A stretch of DNA of 64,000 nt from Glaciecola sp047637355. Its GTDB lineage: Bacteria > Pseudomonadota > Gammaproteobacteria > Enterobacterales > Alteromonadaceae. Below, piece after piece: positions 1 through 8,381 of the stretch; the stretch's first letter is position 1, and the number at the start of each line of letters is the position of its first letter. The DNA is taken from contig JBLIKA010000003.1 in the NCBI GenBank assembly GCA_047637355.1, positions 32,072 to 96,071 on the forward strand, in the 5' to 3' direction. A program made the translations under genes and the position numbers. The notes beneath the pieces were generated by a model. It ran no database searches. It was not told where the DNA came from and was given only the letters and a program-made list of their open reading frames with translations.

Positions 1-99
1 AACGAAGCGTTCTCGCCTATCAAAGTTGATTTAGCGTCGCAGCCCTTTAATATTGAAGGTATTGCTGTAGGGGTTATTCGAAATTCAAATTGGATGTAA
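1..99 (+). CDS. lexA: LexA repressor, C-terminal end (partial)
   Basis: The first 99 bases read in frame to a TAA stop and encode the last 32 residues of a LexA-like protein. The segment with FSPIKVDL, QPFNIEGIAVG and VIRN matches the end of the LexA peptidase S24 domain as I know it from E. coli (FKPIVVDL, QSFTIEGLAVG, VIRNGDWL). LexA represses SOS genes and cleaves itself when RecA is activated. The start, DNA-binding domain and catalytic Ser/Lys lie outside the window. A strong terminator follows 29 bases after the stop, so lexA is probably not cotranscribed with the oxidase genes. Confidence 0.85.
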   Translation, partial: NEAFSPIKVDLASQPFNIEGIAVGVIRNSNWM

Positions 100-127
100 C
101 ATCGGATTAAATTAGCGCTACAAAAAT

Positions 128-166
128 AAAAAAGCCGTTGTATAACAATATACAACGGCTTTTTTC
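128..166 (+). terminator. Rho-independent terminator after lexA
   Basis: An 11-bp perfect stem (134-144 with 149-159, GCCGTTGTATA) closes a 4-base loop. It is flanked by an A-run before and a T-run after, so it could work in both directions. Confidence 0.9.
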
Positions 167-494
167 GTTTAAAGTCGATGGCTAATTTACCAATTCCAGC
201 TGTTTTAATTAACTCCGCATTGGCAATTGGCTAATTTTCTTGTCCATAAATCTGTTTAGTTAAGTAATCAATACACTTAAATTAGACCAAAGAGTAAAAA
301 AGCGTAAATGTAACGCTTAAAAATTAATCGCTATTAAGATATTCCATCTAATTTCAAGAAAACTCTAGACTATGAAGGCTCTTTGTTTAATCATTACACG
401 CTGATTTACATAAAAATAACAAACTAAACGAAATCTTCACATTGGTTGATAAAAACTAACGGCCTGACGAAGAAGATTGGAGAGGAGTATCAGA
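167..494. other. Intergenic region upstream of the oxidase operon
   Basis: About 330 AT-rich bases with no convincing ORF. A small dyad, AAGCGT at 300-305 and ACGCTT at 313-318, is visible. The coxB promoter should lie here, but no clear -35/-10 pair or known operator can be named with confidence. Confidence 0.5.
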
Positions 495-1643
495 GTGAAT
501 CGAATATCCACATTGCTTATTGGCGTAATGTTAGCGTTTAGCAATTCAGCTATAGCGACAAGCGCCGCAGAGCGTTCAGACCTCAACATGCGGCCCGGTG
601 TCAGCGACATCAGTTTGGAAGTCTATGACTTGCATATGTTGATGTTTTGGATCTGCGTAGCTATCGGTGTTTTAGTGTTTAGTGTTATGTTTTATTCGAT
701 GGTAATGCATCGTAAATCTACCGGCGCGAAACCAGCTAATTTTCATGAAAACGTCAAAGTAGAAATACTGTGGACAGTCATTCCTTTTGTCATTCTTATT
801 GCTATGGCATGGCCAGCAGCTACAACCCTGATAGCGATGGAGGATACCAGTGAGGCTGAGGTTACAATATTGGTTACCGGCTCGCAGTGGAAATGGCATT
901 ATAAATACCAAGACAACCCCGATGTCGAATTCTTTTCTCTGCTAGCAACTCAGCAAGAGCAAATTAATAACAAATTCACCAAAGGTGAAAACTATCTATT
1001 AGAAGTAGACCGTCCTTTAGTGATCCCAACCGGCAAAAAAGTCAGGTTCTTGATTACCTCCGATGACGTTATTCATTCATGGTGGGTTCCTGACTTTGCA
1101 ATTAAAAAAGACGCTAACCCTGGTTTTATTAATGAAGCTTGGACGAACGTAAATGAACCGGGTATCTATCGTGGTCAGTGTGCTGAATTATGTGGCAAAG
1201 ACCATGGGTTTATGCCGATCGTCGTGATTGCAAAAGGACCAGCTGAATATAGTACATGGCTACAAGAGCAAGAGACCGCCGCGATAAGAGCAAACGAAGA
1301 AGAACAACGCTTGCTTGCCATGAACATGAGTATGGAAGACTTAATGACGCAGGGTAAGAAAGTGTATGACACTGCTTGTGTTGCTTGCCACCAAGCAAAT
1401 GGGGGCGGCTTACCGCCGATGTTCCCAGCCCTGAAAGGCAGTAAAATTGCGATGGAAAAACAAAATATCCCCGTTCATATCGACTACATCATTAACGGGA
1501 AAAATAACATGCCAGCGTTTGGCAAGCAGTTAACTATGTCTGAAATAGCCGCTGTGGTTACTTATGAGCGAAATGCTTGGGGTAACAATACAGGTGATAT
1601 TGTACAAGCCAAAGATGTTAATTTAGTGATTAACGGTAAATAG
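495..1643 (+). CDS. coxB: Cytochrome c oxidase subunit II with fused cytochrome c domain (caa3 type)
   Basis: Subunit II of an aa3/caa3-type terminal oxidase; it passes electrons from cytochrome c through the CuA centre to subunit I. I chose the GTG at 495 because GGAGAGGAG sits about 7 bases upstream; a TTG at 477 would place the ribosome site inside the gene. From this start (382 aa) there is a signal peptide, two membrane segments (about 45-70 and 90-112) and the CuA ligands H194, C229, C233, H237 and M240 in a GQCAELCGKDHGFM block. A cytochrome c domain follows with CVACH at 305-309 and a likely axial Met near 349. The fused heme domain marks the caa3 subgroup. The coxA gene begins 12 bases later behind a strong AGGAGGT site. 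Confidence 0.95.
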   Translation: MNRISTLLIGVMLAFSNSAIATSAAERSDLNMRPGVSDISLEVYDLHMLMFWICVAIGVLVFSVMFYSMVMHRKSTGAKPANFHENVKVEILWTVIPFVILIAMAWPAATTLIAMEDTSEAEVTILVTGSQWKWHYKYQDNPDVEFFSLLATQQEQINNKFTKGENYLLEVDRPLVIPTGKKVRFLITSDDVIHSWWVPDFAIKKDANPGFINEAWTNVNEPGIYRGQCAELCGKDHGFMPIVVIAKGPAEYSTWLQEQETAAIRANEEEQRLLAMNMSMEDLMTQGKKVYDTACVACHQANGGGLPPMFPALKGSKIAMEKQNIPVHIDYIINGKNNMPAFGKQLTMSEIAAVVTYERNAWGNNTGDIVQAKDVNLVINGK

Positions 1644-1655
1644 GAGGTCATCAAA

Positions 1656-3266
1656 ATGAGCACAGAAACCGTAAACGACGCACATGATTCGGACGATGGC
1701 CACAACGCCCATCATGAACATCATATTCCAAAGGGCATCTTGAGATGGCTTTTCACCACGAACCACAAAGACATTGGTACTCTCTATCTTTGGTTTGCCT
1801 TCATCATGTTTTTGATTGGTGGTGCAATGGCCATGGTCATTCGTGCAGAATTATTTCAACCAGGTTTACAAATAGTTGACCCACATTTCTTCAACCAGAT
1901 GACCACGGTACACGGCTTGATCATGGTCTTTGGTGCGGTTATGCCAGCCTTTACAGGCTTAGCCAACTGGCTAGTTCCTATGATGATTGGCGCGCCAGAT
2001 ATGGCATTACCGCGTATGAACAACTGGAGCTTTTGGATCCTTCCATTTGCTTTTTTAATATTGCTTTCTTCACTATTTATGGATGGCGGCGGCCCAGCCT
2101 TTGGTTGGACTTTCTATGCGCCTCTATCAACTCAATACAGTGGCGATAGCACGGCTTTATTTGTGTTTTCAGTGCACATAATGGGTATCTCATCTATTAT
2201 GGGCGCAATCAATGTGGTTGTAACCATACTCAATATGCGTGCGCCAGGTATGACTTACATGAAGATGCCTTTGTTTGTGTGGACGTGGTTGATTACTGCA
2301 TTCTTGTTGATTGCTGTCATGCCGGTGCTCGCGGGCGCCGTAACAATGGTCCTTACCGATAAATTCTTTGGCACTAGCTTCTTTGATGCTGCCGGTGGAG
2401 GTGACCCCGTCATGTTCCAGCATATTTTCTGGTTCTTTGGTCATCCTGAAGTTTATATAATGATATTGCCTGCTTTTGGTATTATCTCTGCGATTGTCCC
2501 TACTTTCTCGCGTAAGAAGCTATTTGGTTACGCCTCTATGGTATATGCGACATCATCCATTGCGCTGTTGTCATTCATTGTTTGGGCGCATCACATGTTT
2601 ACCACTGGTATGCCGGTGGCCGCAGAAATGTTCTTTATGTTTGCCACCATGCTGATTTCAGTACCAACGGGTGTGAAGATCTTCAACTGGGTCGCAACAA
2701 TGTGGCGTGGATCGTTGTCATTTGAAGTGCCTATGATGTTTGCAATCGCCTTTATCGTTTTGTTTACGATTGGTGGTCTGTCGGGATTGATGCTTGCGAT
2801 TACGCCAGCTGACTTCCAGTACCACGATACGTATTTTGTGGTTGCTCACTTCCATTACGTACTGGTAACTGGAGCCGTGTTCTCCATCATGGCTGCTGTT
2901 TATTACTGGTTACCTAAGTGGACTGGTAAAATGTTCGACACCACATTAGGAAAATGGCATTTCTGGTGTTCACTTATCTCGGTTAACGTTTTGTTTTTCC
3001 CGATGCATTTTGTAGGACTAGCAGGCATGCCTCGTCGTATTCCTGACTATGCATTGCAATTTGCTGATATCAATAAATGGGTCAGCATCGGTGGATTCGC
3101 ATTTGGCTTGTCTCAATTAATCTTCCTCGTTTTAATTATAAAAGCGTGTAGAAAGATTGGCGAACCAGTATCTGACCAAGTTTGGGAAGGTGCCGAAGGC
3201 TTAGAGTGGGAAATTCCTTCACCTGCGCCTTACCATACATTTACAACGCCACCGTTTATTAAATAG
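1656..3266 (+). CDS. coxA: Cytochrome c oxidase subunit I
   Basis: Catalytic, proton-pumping heme-copper subunit (536 aa, 12 expected membrane segments). Visible ligands are H86 and H410 for the low-spin heme, H408 for the high-spin heme, and H263 (GHPEVY), H312 and H313 for CuB. Y267 is the tyrosine that crosslinks to a CuB histidine in this family. E265 in GHPEVY is the D-channel glutamate typical of A1-type oxidases. The N terminus carries a His-rich stretch (HDSDDGHNAHHEHH), common in marine relatives. It is preceded by AGGAGGT and followed at 17 bases by ctaG. Its high-spin site normally needs heme A, which matters because ctaA is not in this cluster. Confidence 0.97.
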   Translation: MSTETVNDAHDSDDGHNAHHEHHIPKGILRWLFTTNHKDIGTLYLWFAFIMFLIGGAMAMVIRAELFQPGLQIVDPHFFNQMTTVHGLIMVFGAVMPAFTGLANWLVPMMIGAPDMALPRMNNWSFWILPFAFLILLSSLFMDGGGPAFGWTFYAPLSTQYSGDSTALFVFSVHIMGISSIMGAINVVVTILNMRAPGMTYMKMPLFVWTWLITAFLLIAVMPVLAGAVTMVLTDKFFGTSFFDAAGGGDPVMFQHIFWFFGHPEVYIMILPAFGIISAIVPTFSRKKLFGYASMVYATSSIALLSFIVWAHHMFTTGMPVAAEMFFMFATMLISVPTGVKIFNWVATMWRGSLSFEVPMMFAIAFIVLFTIGGLSGLMLAITPADFQYHDTYFVVAHFHYVLVTGAVFSIMAAVYYWLPKWTGKMFDTTLGKWHFWCSLISVNVLFFPMHFVGLAGMPRRIPDYALQFADINKWVSIGGFAFGLSQLIFLVLIIKACRKIGEPVSDQVWEGAEGLEWEIPSPAPYHTFTTPPFIK

Positions 3267-3283
3267 CCAAGGATAGTGTAGGT

Positions 3284-3943
3284 ATGTCTGAACAGCCTGA
3301 ATCTAAACATGCAACTGACAAATCTAATGTTGCTCTCGAAAGTGAGGGTGCATCGGATGTTCAGATACCGAAAACGCGCGCTCAGATGGCGGCTGAAAAT
3401 GCCAAAACGGCAAAAAAACTCGTGTTTGTGGTTATCGGTATGTTGGGGTTCAGTTTTGCGTTAGTTCCTTTGTATGATGTTTTTTGTGACCTTACGGGAA
3501 TTAATGGAAAACCGTCAAACGAAGCGGCTGTTTACGAATCGGTTGTCATAGATGAGTCTAGGTCAGTAAAAGTTGAATTTATTACGCGTACGCATTCCGG
3601 TATGGCTTGGGAATTTGAGGCACGGACTGCAAATATAAGACTACATCCAGGACAAATGGGTGAAGTTGAGTTTTATGTTCGAAACCCAACTGACCATGAC
3701 ATTATCGCACAAGCTATACCCTCAATATCACCCGGAACGGCAGCTTTGTATGTCAATAAAACAGAGTGTTTTTGCTTCAAACATCAACCGTTAAAGGCGG
3801 GGGAAGAAGCATTAATGCCAATGAAGTTTTATGTTGACCCACAACTTCCAAAAGACATTACGGTTTTAACATTGCAGTACACGCTATATGACATATCCGC
3901 AACGGTACAACCCGCTGCTGTCGTTGCCATGAACAATAGCTAA
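3284..3943 (+). CDS. ctaG: Cytochrome c oxidase assembly protein CtaG/Cox11
   Basis: Membrane-anchored copper chaperone that helps build the CuB site of subunit I. The 219-aa product has a hydrophilic N-terminal extension of about 42 residues, one membrane helix (about 44-64) and a periplasmic Ig-like domain with the family's CFCF copper motif (TECFCFKHQPL). Typical Cox11 proteins are 180-200 aa; the surplus is the N-terminal tail. Its TAA stop overlaps the first ATG of the coxC reading frame by one base, consistent with tight operon packing. Confidence 0.95.
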   Translation: MSEQPESKHATDKSNVALESEGASDVQIPKTRAQMAAENAKTAKKLVFVVIGMLGFSFALVPLYDVFCDLTGINGKPSNEAAVYESVVIDESRSVKVEFITRTHSGMAWEFEARTANIRLHPGQMGEVEFYVRNPTDHDIIAQAIPSISPGTAALYVNKTECFCFKHQPLKAGEEALMPMKFYVDPQLPKDITVLTLQYTLYDISATVQPAAVVAMNNS

Positions 3944-3954
3944 TGGAGAATAAA

Positions 3955-4854
3955 ATGGCTCAAGAACAATACGAAAAATATTATGTACCCGAACAAAGCA
4001 TCTGGCCAATAATTGGTGCGGTAGCATTGTTTTTAATCGCAGTTGGAGCTGGCAATTTTGTCATCGAAACTACCCGAGATAAAAGCGGTTATGGCTTTTA
4101 CATCCTCATGGCAGGTTTTGCCTTACTGCTAGTTATGCTCGTGGGCTGGTTTAAAAACCAAATCGATGAATCAATGAGCGGACTTTACAGTGCCCAATTA
4201 AGCCGTTCATATAGACAAGGTATGGCATGGTTCATATTCTCTGAAGTCATGTTCTTCGCTTGTTTCTTCGGTGCTTTGTTTTATGCCCGAACAATTAGTA
4301 TTCCATGGTTGGGTGGTGCATCTAATAATGCGAGTACTAACGACGTTTTGTGGAATGGTTTCCAAGCTACTTGGCCTTTGTTAACAACGCCTGCTGATGC
4401 AATAACAACAGGAGAGCCTTCAACCCAAGCGATGCCTTGGACTGGACTTCCGCTTTATAACACGGCCTTATTATTAGCCTCGTCAGTCACACTACATTAC
4501 GCACATGTTGGTTTAGAGCAAGTAAAAAGAAAGCAACTAATGTGGTTACTTGGTGCCACTATCGTACTAGGCAGTATTTTTGTCGTATTGCAAGTACAAG
4601 AATATATCCACGCCTATGTTGATTTAGGTTTGAGGCTTGATTCTGGTGTTTATGGTAATACATTCTTTCTGCTAACCGGTTTCCACGGGATGCATGTTAC
4701 GTTAGGAACGATCATACTTATTGTGTTGTTCTTAAGATGTTGGAAGGGCCACTTTACGCCCAAAGAACACTTTGCGTTTCAAGCCGGCAGTTGGTACTGG
4801 CACTTTGTTGATGTTGTTTGGGTGATGTTATTCTTCTTTGTCTATATTTTGTAA
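3955..4854 (+). CDS. coxC: Cytochrome c oxidase subunit III
   Basis: Seven-helix structural subunit of the oxidase (299 aa from this start). The frame opens at 3943, but the ATG at 3955 has GGAG 7 bases upstream and gives the usual MAQEQYEKYYVPEQS start, so it is preferred. Family signatures are FSEVMFFACFFGALFYAR, HGMHVTLG and a terminal FQAGSWYWHFVDVVWV block. It is the last gene of the coxB-coxA-ctaG-coxC unit and is followed by a bidirectional terminator. Confidence 0.95.
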   Translation: MAQEQYEKYYVPEQSIWPIIGAVALFLIAVGAGNFVIETTRDKSGYGFYILMAGFALLLVMLVGWFKNQIDESMSGLYSAQLSRSYRQGMAWFIFSEVMFFACFFGALFYARTISIPWLGGASNNASTNDVLWNGFQATWPLLTTPADAITTGEPSTQAMPWTGLPLYNTALLLASSVTLHYAHVGLEQVKRKQLMWLLGATIVLGSIFVVLQVQEYIHAYVDLGLRLDSGVYGNTFFLLTGFHGMHVTLGTIILIVLFLRCWKGHFTPKEHFAFQAGSWYWHFVDVVWVMLFFFVYIL

Positions 4855-4863
4855 AATAAACAA

Positions 4864-4891
4864 AAAGGCCATTTCAAACGAGATGGCCTTT
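4864..4891. terminator. Bidirectional terminator between coxC and the DUF2909 gene
   Basis: AAAGGCCAT (4864-4872) pairs with ATGGCCTTT (4883-4891) across a 10-base loop. A/T tracts flank both sides. The hairpin lies between two convergent genes and could end both transcripts. Confidence 0.85.
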
Positions 4892-4952
4892 GCAGTTGCG
4901 ATTAGGGTGTATTTATTGGCCTTAAATAATAGGCTTGAGTTATTACCCTAAA

Positions 4953-5168
4953 CTAATAGGGTTTTGGGTTGGGTTGGATGATACCGGTTGCCAACGCAAT
5001 TAGGATAAGCCCAATAATGAGTGCGGAGGCAAGCACACGTCGGCCGATATACTTACTCATGTTTTTCTCTTGATCATTTTTTAGCATGCTTACCATTGCT
5101 TGAAAGAGACTGAATATCATAAAAATGAGTAGCCCACCAATTGCCAATTTTACGTATAACACTTGCAC
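4953..5168 (-). CDS. DUF2909 twin-transmembrane protein
   Basis: Small membrane protein of 71 aa with two hydrophobic helices (about 5-27 and 46-64) separated by a polar loop (KNDQEKNMSKYIGRR), ending in a short polar tail. The pattern matches the DUF2909 family, which lies on the opposite strand between coxC and surf1 in many gammaproteobacteria. Its function is unknown; position suggests a link to oxidase assembly or insertion. It is divergent from surf1, so both promoters lie in the short stretch near 5165-5235. Confidence 0.85.
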   Translation of the reverse strand: MQVLYVKLAIGGLLIFMIFSLFQAMVSMLKNDQEKNMSKYIGRRVLASALIIGLILIALATGIIQPNPKPY

Positions 5169-5234
5169 ACTTCCTATATATTAGTTCACTCTATTATAGA
5201 GTTTAAAAGGATTTTGAAAGGTCATTATAAGAAT

Positions 5235-6029
5235 ATGTGGATTCGAAAACTTCCTATACTACCTACCATAATCACTTTATTGTGTGTTGTCATTATGTTT
5301 GGTCTGGGTATTTGGCAATTAGAACGAAAAGTGCAAAAAGACACTCGTCTGGCGCAAATTAGCGAGCGTCAATCGAATAGGCCTTATAAGCTTTCCGAAC
5401 TATTGACTGAGCACACAGCAAGCAATAACAGTGATGTCGATATTCAGGACTTCCCAGTGAGTTTTGCTGGGACAGCTCAAATGGACAGTTTGTTTTTTAT
5501 CGACAACAGGATAGTGTCAGGTAGGATCGGATATGAACTAGTGGTGCCAATAATAACGATGGGTGGTGATATTGTACTTGTTAATTTTGGTTGGCTAAGG
5601 GGCAGTGGTATACGCGGTCAACTGCCTGAATTGAGCGCTGAGGTAAGGGCTTTATTTAGCAATCAATCCCGTGATTTTACTGGAGTTGTGAGTTACCCAT
5701 CATTAAACCGAATGGTATCTGAAACTAATATAGCGTTCGGTCAGTTTCCAGCCTTGCTACAACAAATAGACGTGGCACAAATTCAACCGCATTTAAGTGC
5801 GATGGGTTTTTTACAGTCAGGAAAGCTTTTTCCCTTTGTGGTCAACTTAGCACCTGAACCGAATTCAGAGTTTGTACGCAATTGGCAACCTGTCGTGATG
5901 AGTCCTGAGAAACACTTAGGTTATGCGGTGCAATGGTTTGGCCTAGGTATTGCAGCACTGACCATTTACCTCCTCAGTTTGATGAAGCTATTTAAAACTA
6001 AAAATAATAAAGAGAATAAAGAGAATTAA
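5235..6029 (+). CDS. SURF1 family oxidase assembly protein
   Basis: SURF1/Shy1 protein that helps insert heme A into subunit I. The frame is open from 5163, but the ATG at 5235 (MWIRKLPILP) fits the family best. The ribosome site is weak and a TTG at 5214 is an alternative. The product (264 aa) has an N-terminal helix (IITLLCVVIMFGLGIWQLERK, with the family's GxWQLxRK), a periplasmic domain including VLVNFGWLRG, and a C-terminal helix after GYAVQWFGL. It leads a second unit of assembly genes and is followed by the SCO-like gene after one base. Confidence 0.9.
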   Translation: MWIRKLPILPTIITLLCVVIMFGLGIWQLERKVQKDTRLAQISERQSNRPYKLSELLTEHTASNNSDVDIQDFPVSFAGTAQMDSLFFIDNRIVSGRIGYELVVPIITMGGDIVLVNFGWLRGSGIRGQLPELSAEVRALFSNQSRDFTGVVSYPSLNRMVSETNIAFGQFPALLQQIDVAQIQPHLSAMGFLQSGKLFPFVVNLAPEPNSEFVRNWQPVVMSPEKHLGYAVQWFGLGIAALTIYLLSLMKLFKTKNNKENKEN

Positions 6030-6030
6030 C

Positions 6031-6594
6031 ATGCAACAAAAATCAAAAAAAATCACCGCTGTGGCGCTTATCCTTGTTTTTACCCTTCCAGTCATACTTG
6101 CAAAACTTGCATTGGAAAACGAATGGTTCAATAAAGGCGCGACTAATAAAGGACAATTGTTAAACCCGATTATTGAAGCAGGATCGCTGTTTATCATCGA
6201 GGGTGAGGAGCCACATTGGCGTTTAGCCTATATAATTCCTGATCTTTGTGATGCGGCTTGTGAAAACGCCATCTTTAGCATTAGCCAAGTTCGTACCGCG
6301 GTTGGCCGCAAGATGGACAGAGTAGATGCTGTCTTTGTTGTGACTGAAAATAGTGACGTAAAAGCGGTAAAAAACCTAGAAATAACTAATTTTGGTAAAT
6401 TGTTAAAAACGGACCTAAATAATGTTAATAATTTGTTTAAACAAACCGGTAATAATGGTATTTTCTTAGTTGATACATTGGGTAATGTGGTACTCAAATT
6501 TGACACCACACTCGAACGTGAACAGGCAATTATGGATAGTCGCGATATTTTAGCCGACCTTCGAAAATTATTAAAATTGTCTCGGATCGGTTAG
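6031..6594 (+). CDS. SCO/thioredoxin-like membrane-anchored oxidase-cluster protein
   Basis: A 187-aa protein with one N-terminal helix (about 9-27) and an exported domain. C73 and C77 form a CxxxC (LCDAACENA) after a beta strand (WRLAYIIP), as in SCO copper chaperones. The SCO CxxxCP proline and the downstream copper-binding His are not evident; the equivalent region reads GIFLVDTLGNVVLKF. Oxidase clusters of related marine bacteria carry an uncharacterised gene here. A role in thiol or copper handling during CuA/CuB assembly is inferred, not shown. It lies directly after surf1 and before the site where ctaA would be expected. Confidence 0.75.
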   Translation: MQQKSKKITAVALILVFTLPVILAKLALENEWFNKGATNKGQLLNPIIEAGSLFIIEGEEPHWRLAYIIPDLCDAACENAIFSISQVRTAVGRKMDRVDAVFVVTENSDVKAVKNLEITNFGKLLKTDLNNVNNLFKQTGNNGIFLVDTLGNVVLKFDTTLEREQAIMDSRDILADLRKLLKLSRIG

Positions 6595-6608
6595 AACAGG
6601 ATATACGA

Positions 6609-6695
6609 ATAATAAAGAAGTTGGTGCTCCCAGGTATATTGTTAGCACTATTAGTCACTGTCCTCCTCACTTAGACAATGTATCGGAAGTATTAA
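6609..6695 (+). pseudogene. Possible scar of a deleted ctaA (heme A synthase)
   Basis: Between the SCO-like gene and ctaB one frame reads a hydrophobic start, KKLVLPGILLALLV followed by TVLLT, then TAG, then TMYRKY and TAA. The first part resembles the opening of CtaA/Cox15 and the second its short basic end, as if the gene body were removed. There is no start codon or usable ORF. The match rests on a very short stretch and could be chance; the firm observation is that no ctaA ORF exists between 6595 and 6737. Confidence 0.3.
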
Positions 6696-6737
6696 CATGG
6701 CTGAGTTTACTGTATTCAATTTTTTAAGGAGAAGCGC

Positions 6738-7640
6738 ATGAGTCAACAAGCTATTGCTTCCAAAGCTATTCGCGGTCAAGCCACATGGCGTGACTATTAT
6801 GAAATGACCAAACCTCGTGTTGTGATGTTGTTATTGCTTACAGCGTTGGTCGGTATGTGTCTTGCTACCCAAACCTGGATTGACCCGCAAGTATTGGTTT
6901 TTGGTATGTTAGGTATTGGTTTACTCTCCTCTTCAGCCGCCGTCATTAATCATGTTGTTGATCATAAAATTGACAGTCTAATGGCTCGAACGTTCAATCG
7001 TCCTGTTGCAACCGGTAAAGTTTCGCCCAAACGAGCTGTAATTTTTGCTTTCGTTTTAGGTGCAATCGGTTTTGTGTCCTTGGCATTGTTCGTCAATATG
7101 CTAACCGCATGGTTAACGTTAGCTAGCCTTGTTGGTTATGCGTTTATTTACACTTCCTATCTAAAGCGAGCGACACCACAAAACATTGTCATTGGTGGTT
7201 TGGCAGGCGCAGCACCTCCACTCTTGGGTTGGACTGCGGTAACGGGCGATATTCATGCTCATGCCCTGTTATTGGTCTTAATTGTATTTACCTGGACACC
7301 TCCGCATTTTTGGGCTTTAGCTATTCATCGTGAAAAAGATTATGCCAAAGCGAAAATACCCATGTTACCTGTGACCCACGGTATTGATTTTACCAAAACC
7401 TGTGTGTTGTTATATACGGTCTTACTTTGCCTAGTTTGCTTCCTTCCTTATTTGGTCGATATGAGTGGGTTAATTTACCTTATTGGCTCTACCATTTTGA
7501 ATGCTGGATTCATGTATTACGCTATAAAGTTGAAGTATAAACCAACTGAAACAACGGCTATGGATACGTTCAAATTTTCCATACTGCATCTCATGATTTT
7601 ATTTGTAGTATTGCTCGCTGACCACTACATTCCTTTATAA
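6738..7640 (+). CDS. cyoE: Protoheme IX farnesyltransferase (heme O synthase)
   Basis: UbiA-family membrane prenyltransferase (300 aa; CyoE/CtaB) that converts heme B to heme O. The first Asp-rich motif is NHVVDHKIDSLMARTFNRPV; further signatures are YTSYLKRATPQNIVIGGLAGA and WTPPHFWALAIHREKDYAKA. About nine membrane segments are expected. AAGGAG lies 8-9 bases before the ATG. It normally works with CtaA to make heme A; here only this half of the pathway is present locally. Confidence 0.95.
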   Translation: MSQQAIASKAIRGQATWRDYYEMTKPRVVMLLLLTALVGMCLATQTWIDPQVLVFGMLGIGLLSSSAAVINHVVDHKIDSLMARTFNRPVATGKVSPKRAVIFAFVLGAIGFVSLALFVNMLTAWLTLASLVGYAFIYTSYLKRATPQNIVIGGLAGAAPPLLGWTAVTGDIHAHALLLVLIVFTWTPPHFWALAIHREKDYAKAKIPMLPVTHGIDFTKTCVLLYTVLLCLVCFLPYLVDMSGLIYLIGSTILNAGFMYYAIKLKYKPTETTAMDTFKFSILHLMILFVVLLADHYIPL

Positions 7641-7708
7641 ATTATCCTGGTATATTATGGTCTATGTAAATAGGCCTTTATGTATTTCCTGAATGGGAGT
7701 TTGTCGAT

Positions 7709-8368
7709 ATGAATCAAAATAAATGGGTAGGTATTGCTGCGGTCGTTTCTTTAATCCTTGGGATTTATTTAGCGATTACCATTGCACCACCTGACAGTAT
7801 GAAAAAACCACTCAGCGAACAAACTAAGCATATGAGTTGGTATCCCCAAGCGCGCGCCTTAAATGACTTTGTTCTCACAAATCATAATAACCAAGCAATG
7901 ACCAATGCTGACCTTAACGGAAAATGGACCCTGGCATTTGTAGGGTACACATTTTGTCCAGATATTTGCCCTGTCACACTCGCAGAAATAAGCAAAATTT
8001 ATCCAGAACTAGCGCAACAAGCTTCAACTGCACCCTTACAAATTTGGTTTTTGTCTGTTGATCCAAGACGAGATACAACGGAGCGGTTAAACGAATATAT
8101 CAATTATTTCAACAAAGATTTTATTGCTAGCACGGGGCCTCATGATCAGTTATTCCCGCTGGTGCGCAGTATGGGTATGATGTACGCTATGAGCGATGAT
8201 ATGAGTAATCCAAATTATCTAGTCGATCACAGTGCTTCAATTGTTGTCATTAATCCTGGTGGAAATGTAGTTGGGCGATTCAAGCCAAAGCAGGAACTCG
8301 GTCAACTCTCAATTAGTGATATGCAAGAACTGAAGGAAGATGTTCCAATACTTCTTAAACAAGGTTAA
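7709..8368 (+). CDS. SCO1/SenC copper chaperone
   Basis: SCO protein (219 aa) that delivers copper to, and reduces cysteines of, the CuA site. An N-terminal anchor helix (about 7-25) precedes a thioredoxin fold with C83 and C87 in TFCPDICPVT and the copper-binding His at H174 (VDHSAS). The conserved LSVDPRRDT is also present. It is the last gene of the oxidase cluster and is followed 13 bases later by a GNAT gene with its own AAGGAG site. Confidence 0.93.
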   Translation: MNQNKWVGIAAVVSLILGIYLAITIAPPDSMKKPLSEQTKHMSWYPQARALNDFVLTNHNNQAMTNADLNGKWTLAFVGYTFCPDICPVTLAEISKIYPELAQQASTAPLQIWFLSVDPRRDTTERLNEYINYFNKDFIASTGPHDQLFPLVRSMGMMYAMSDDMSNPNYLVDHSASIVVINPGGNVVGRFKPKQELGQLSISDMQELKEDVPILLKQG

Positions 8369-8381
8369 AGGAGCTTTTTAA

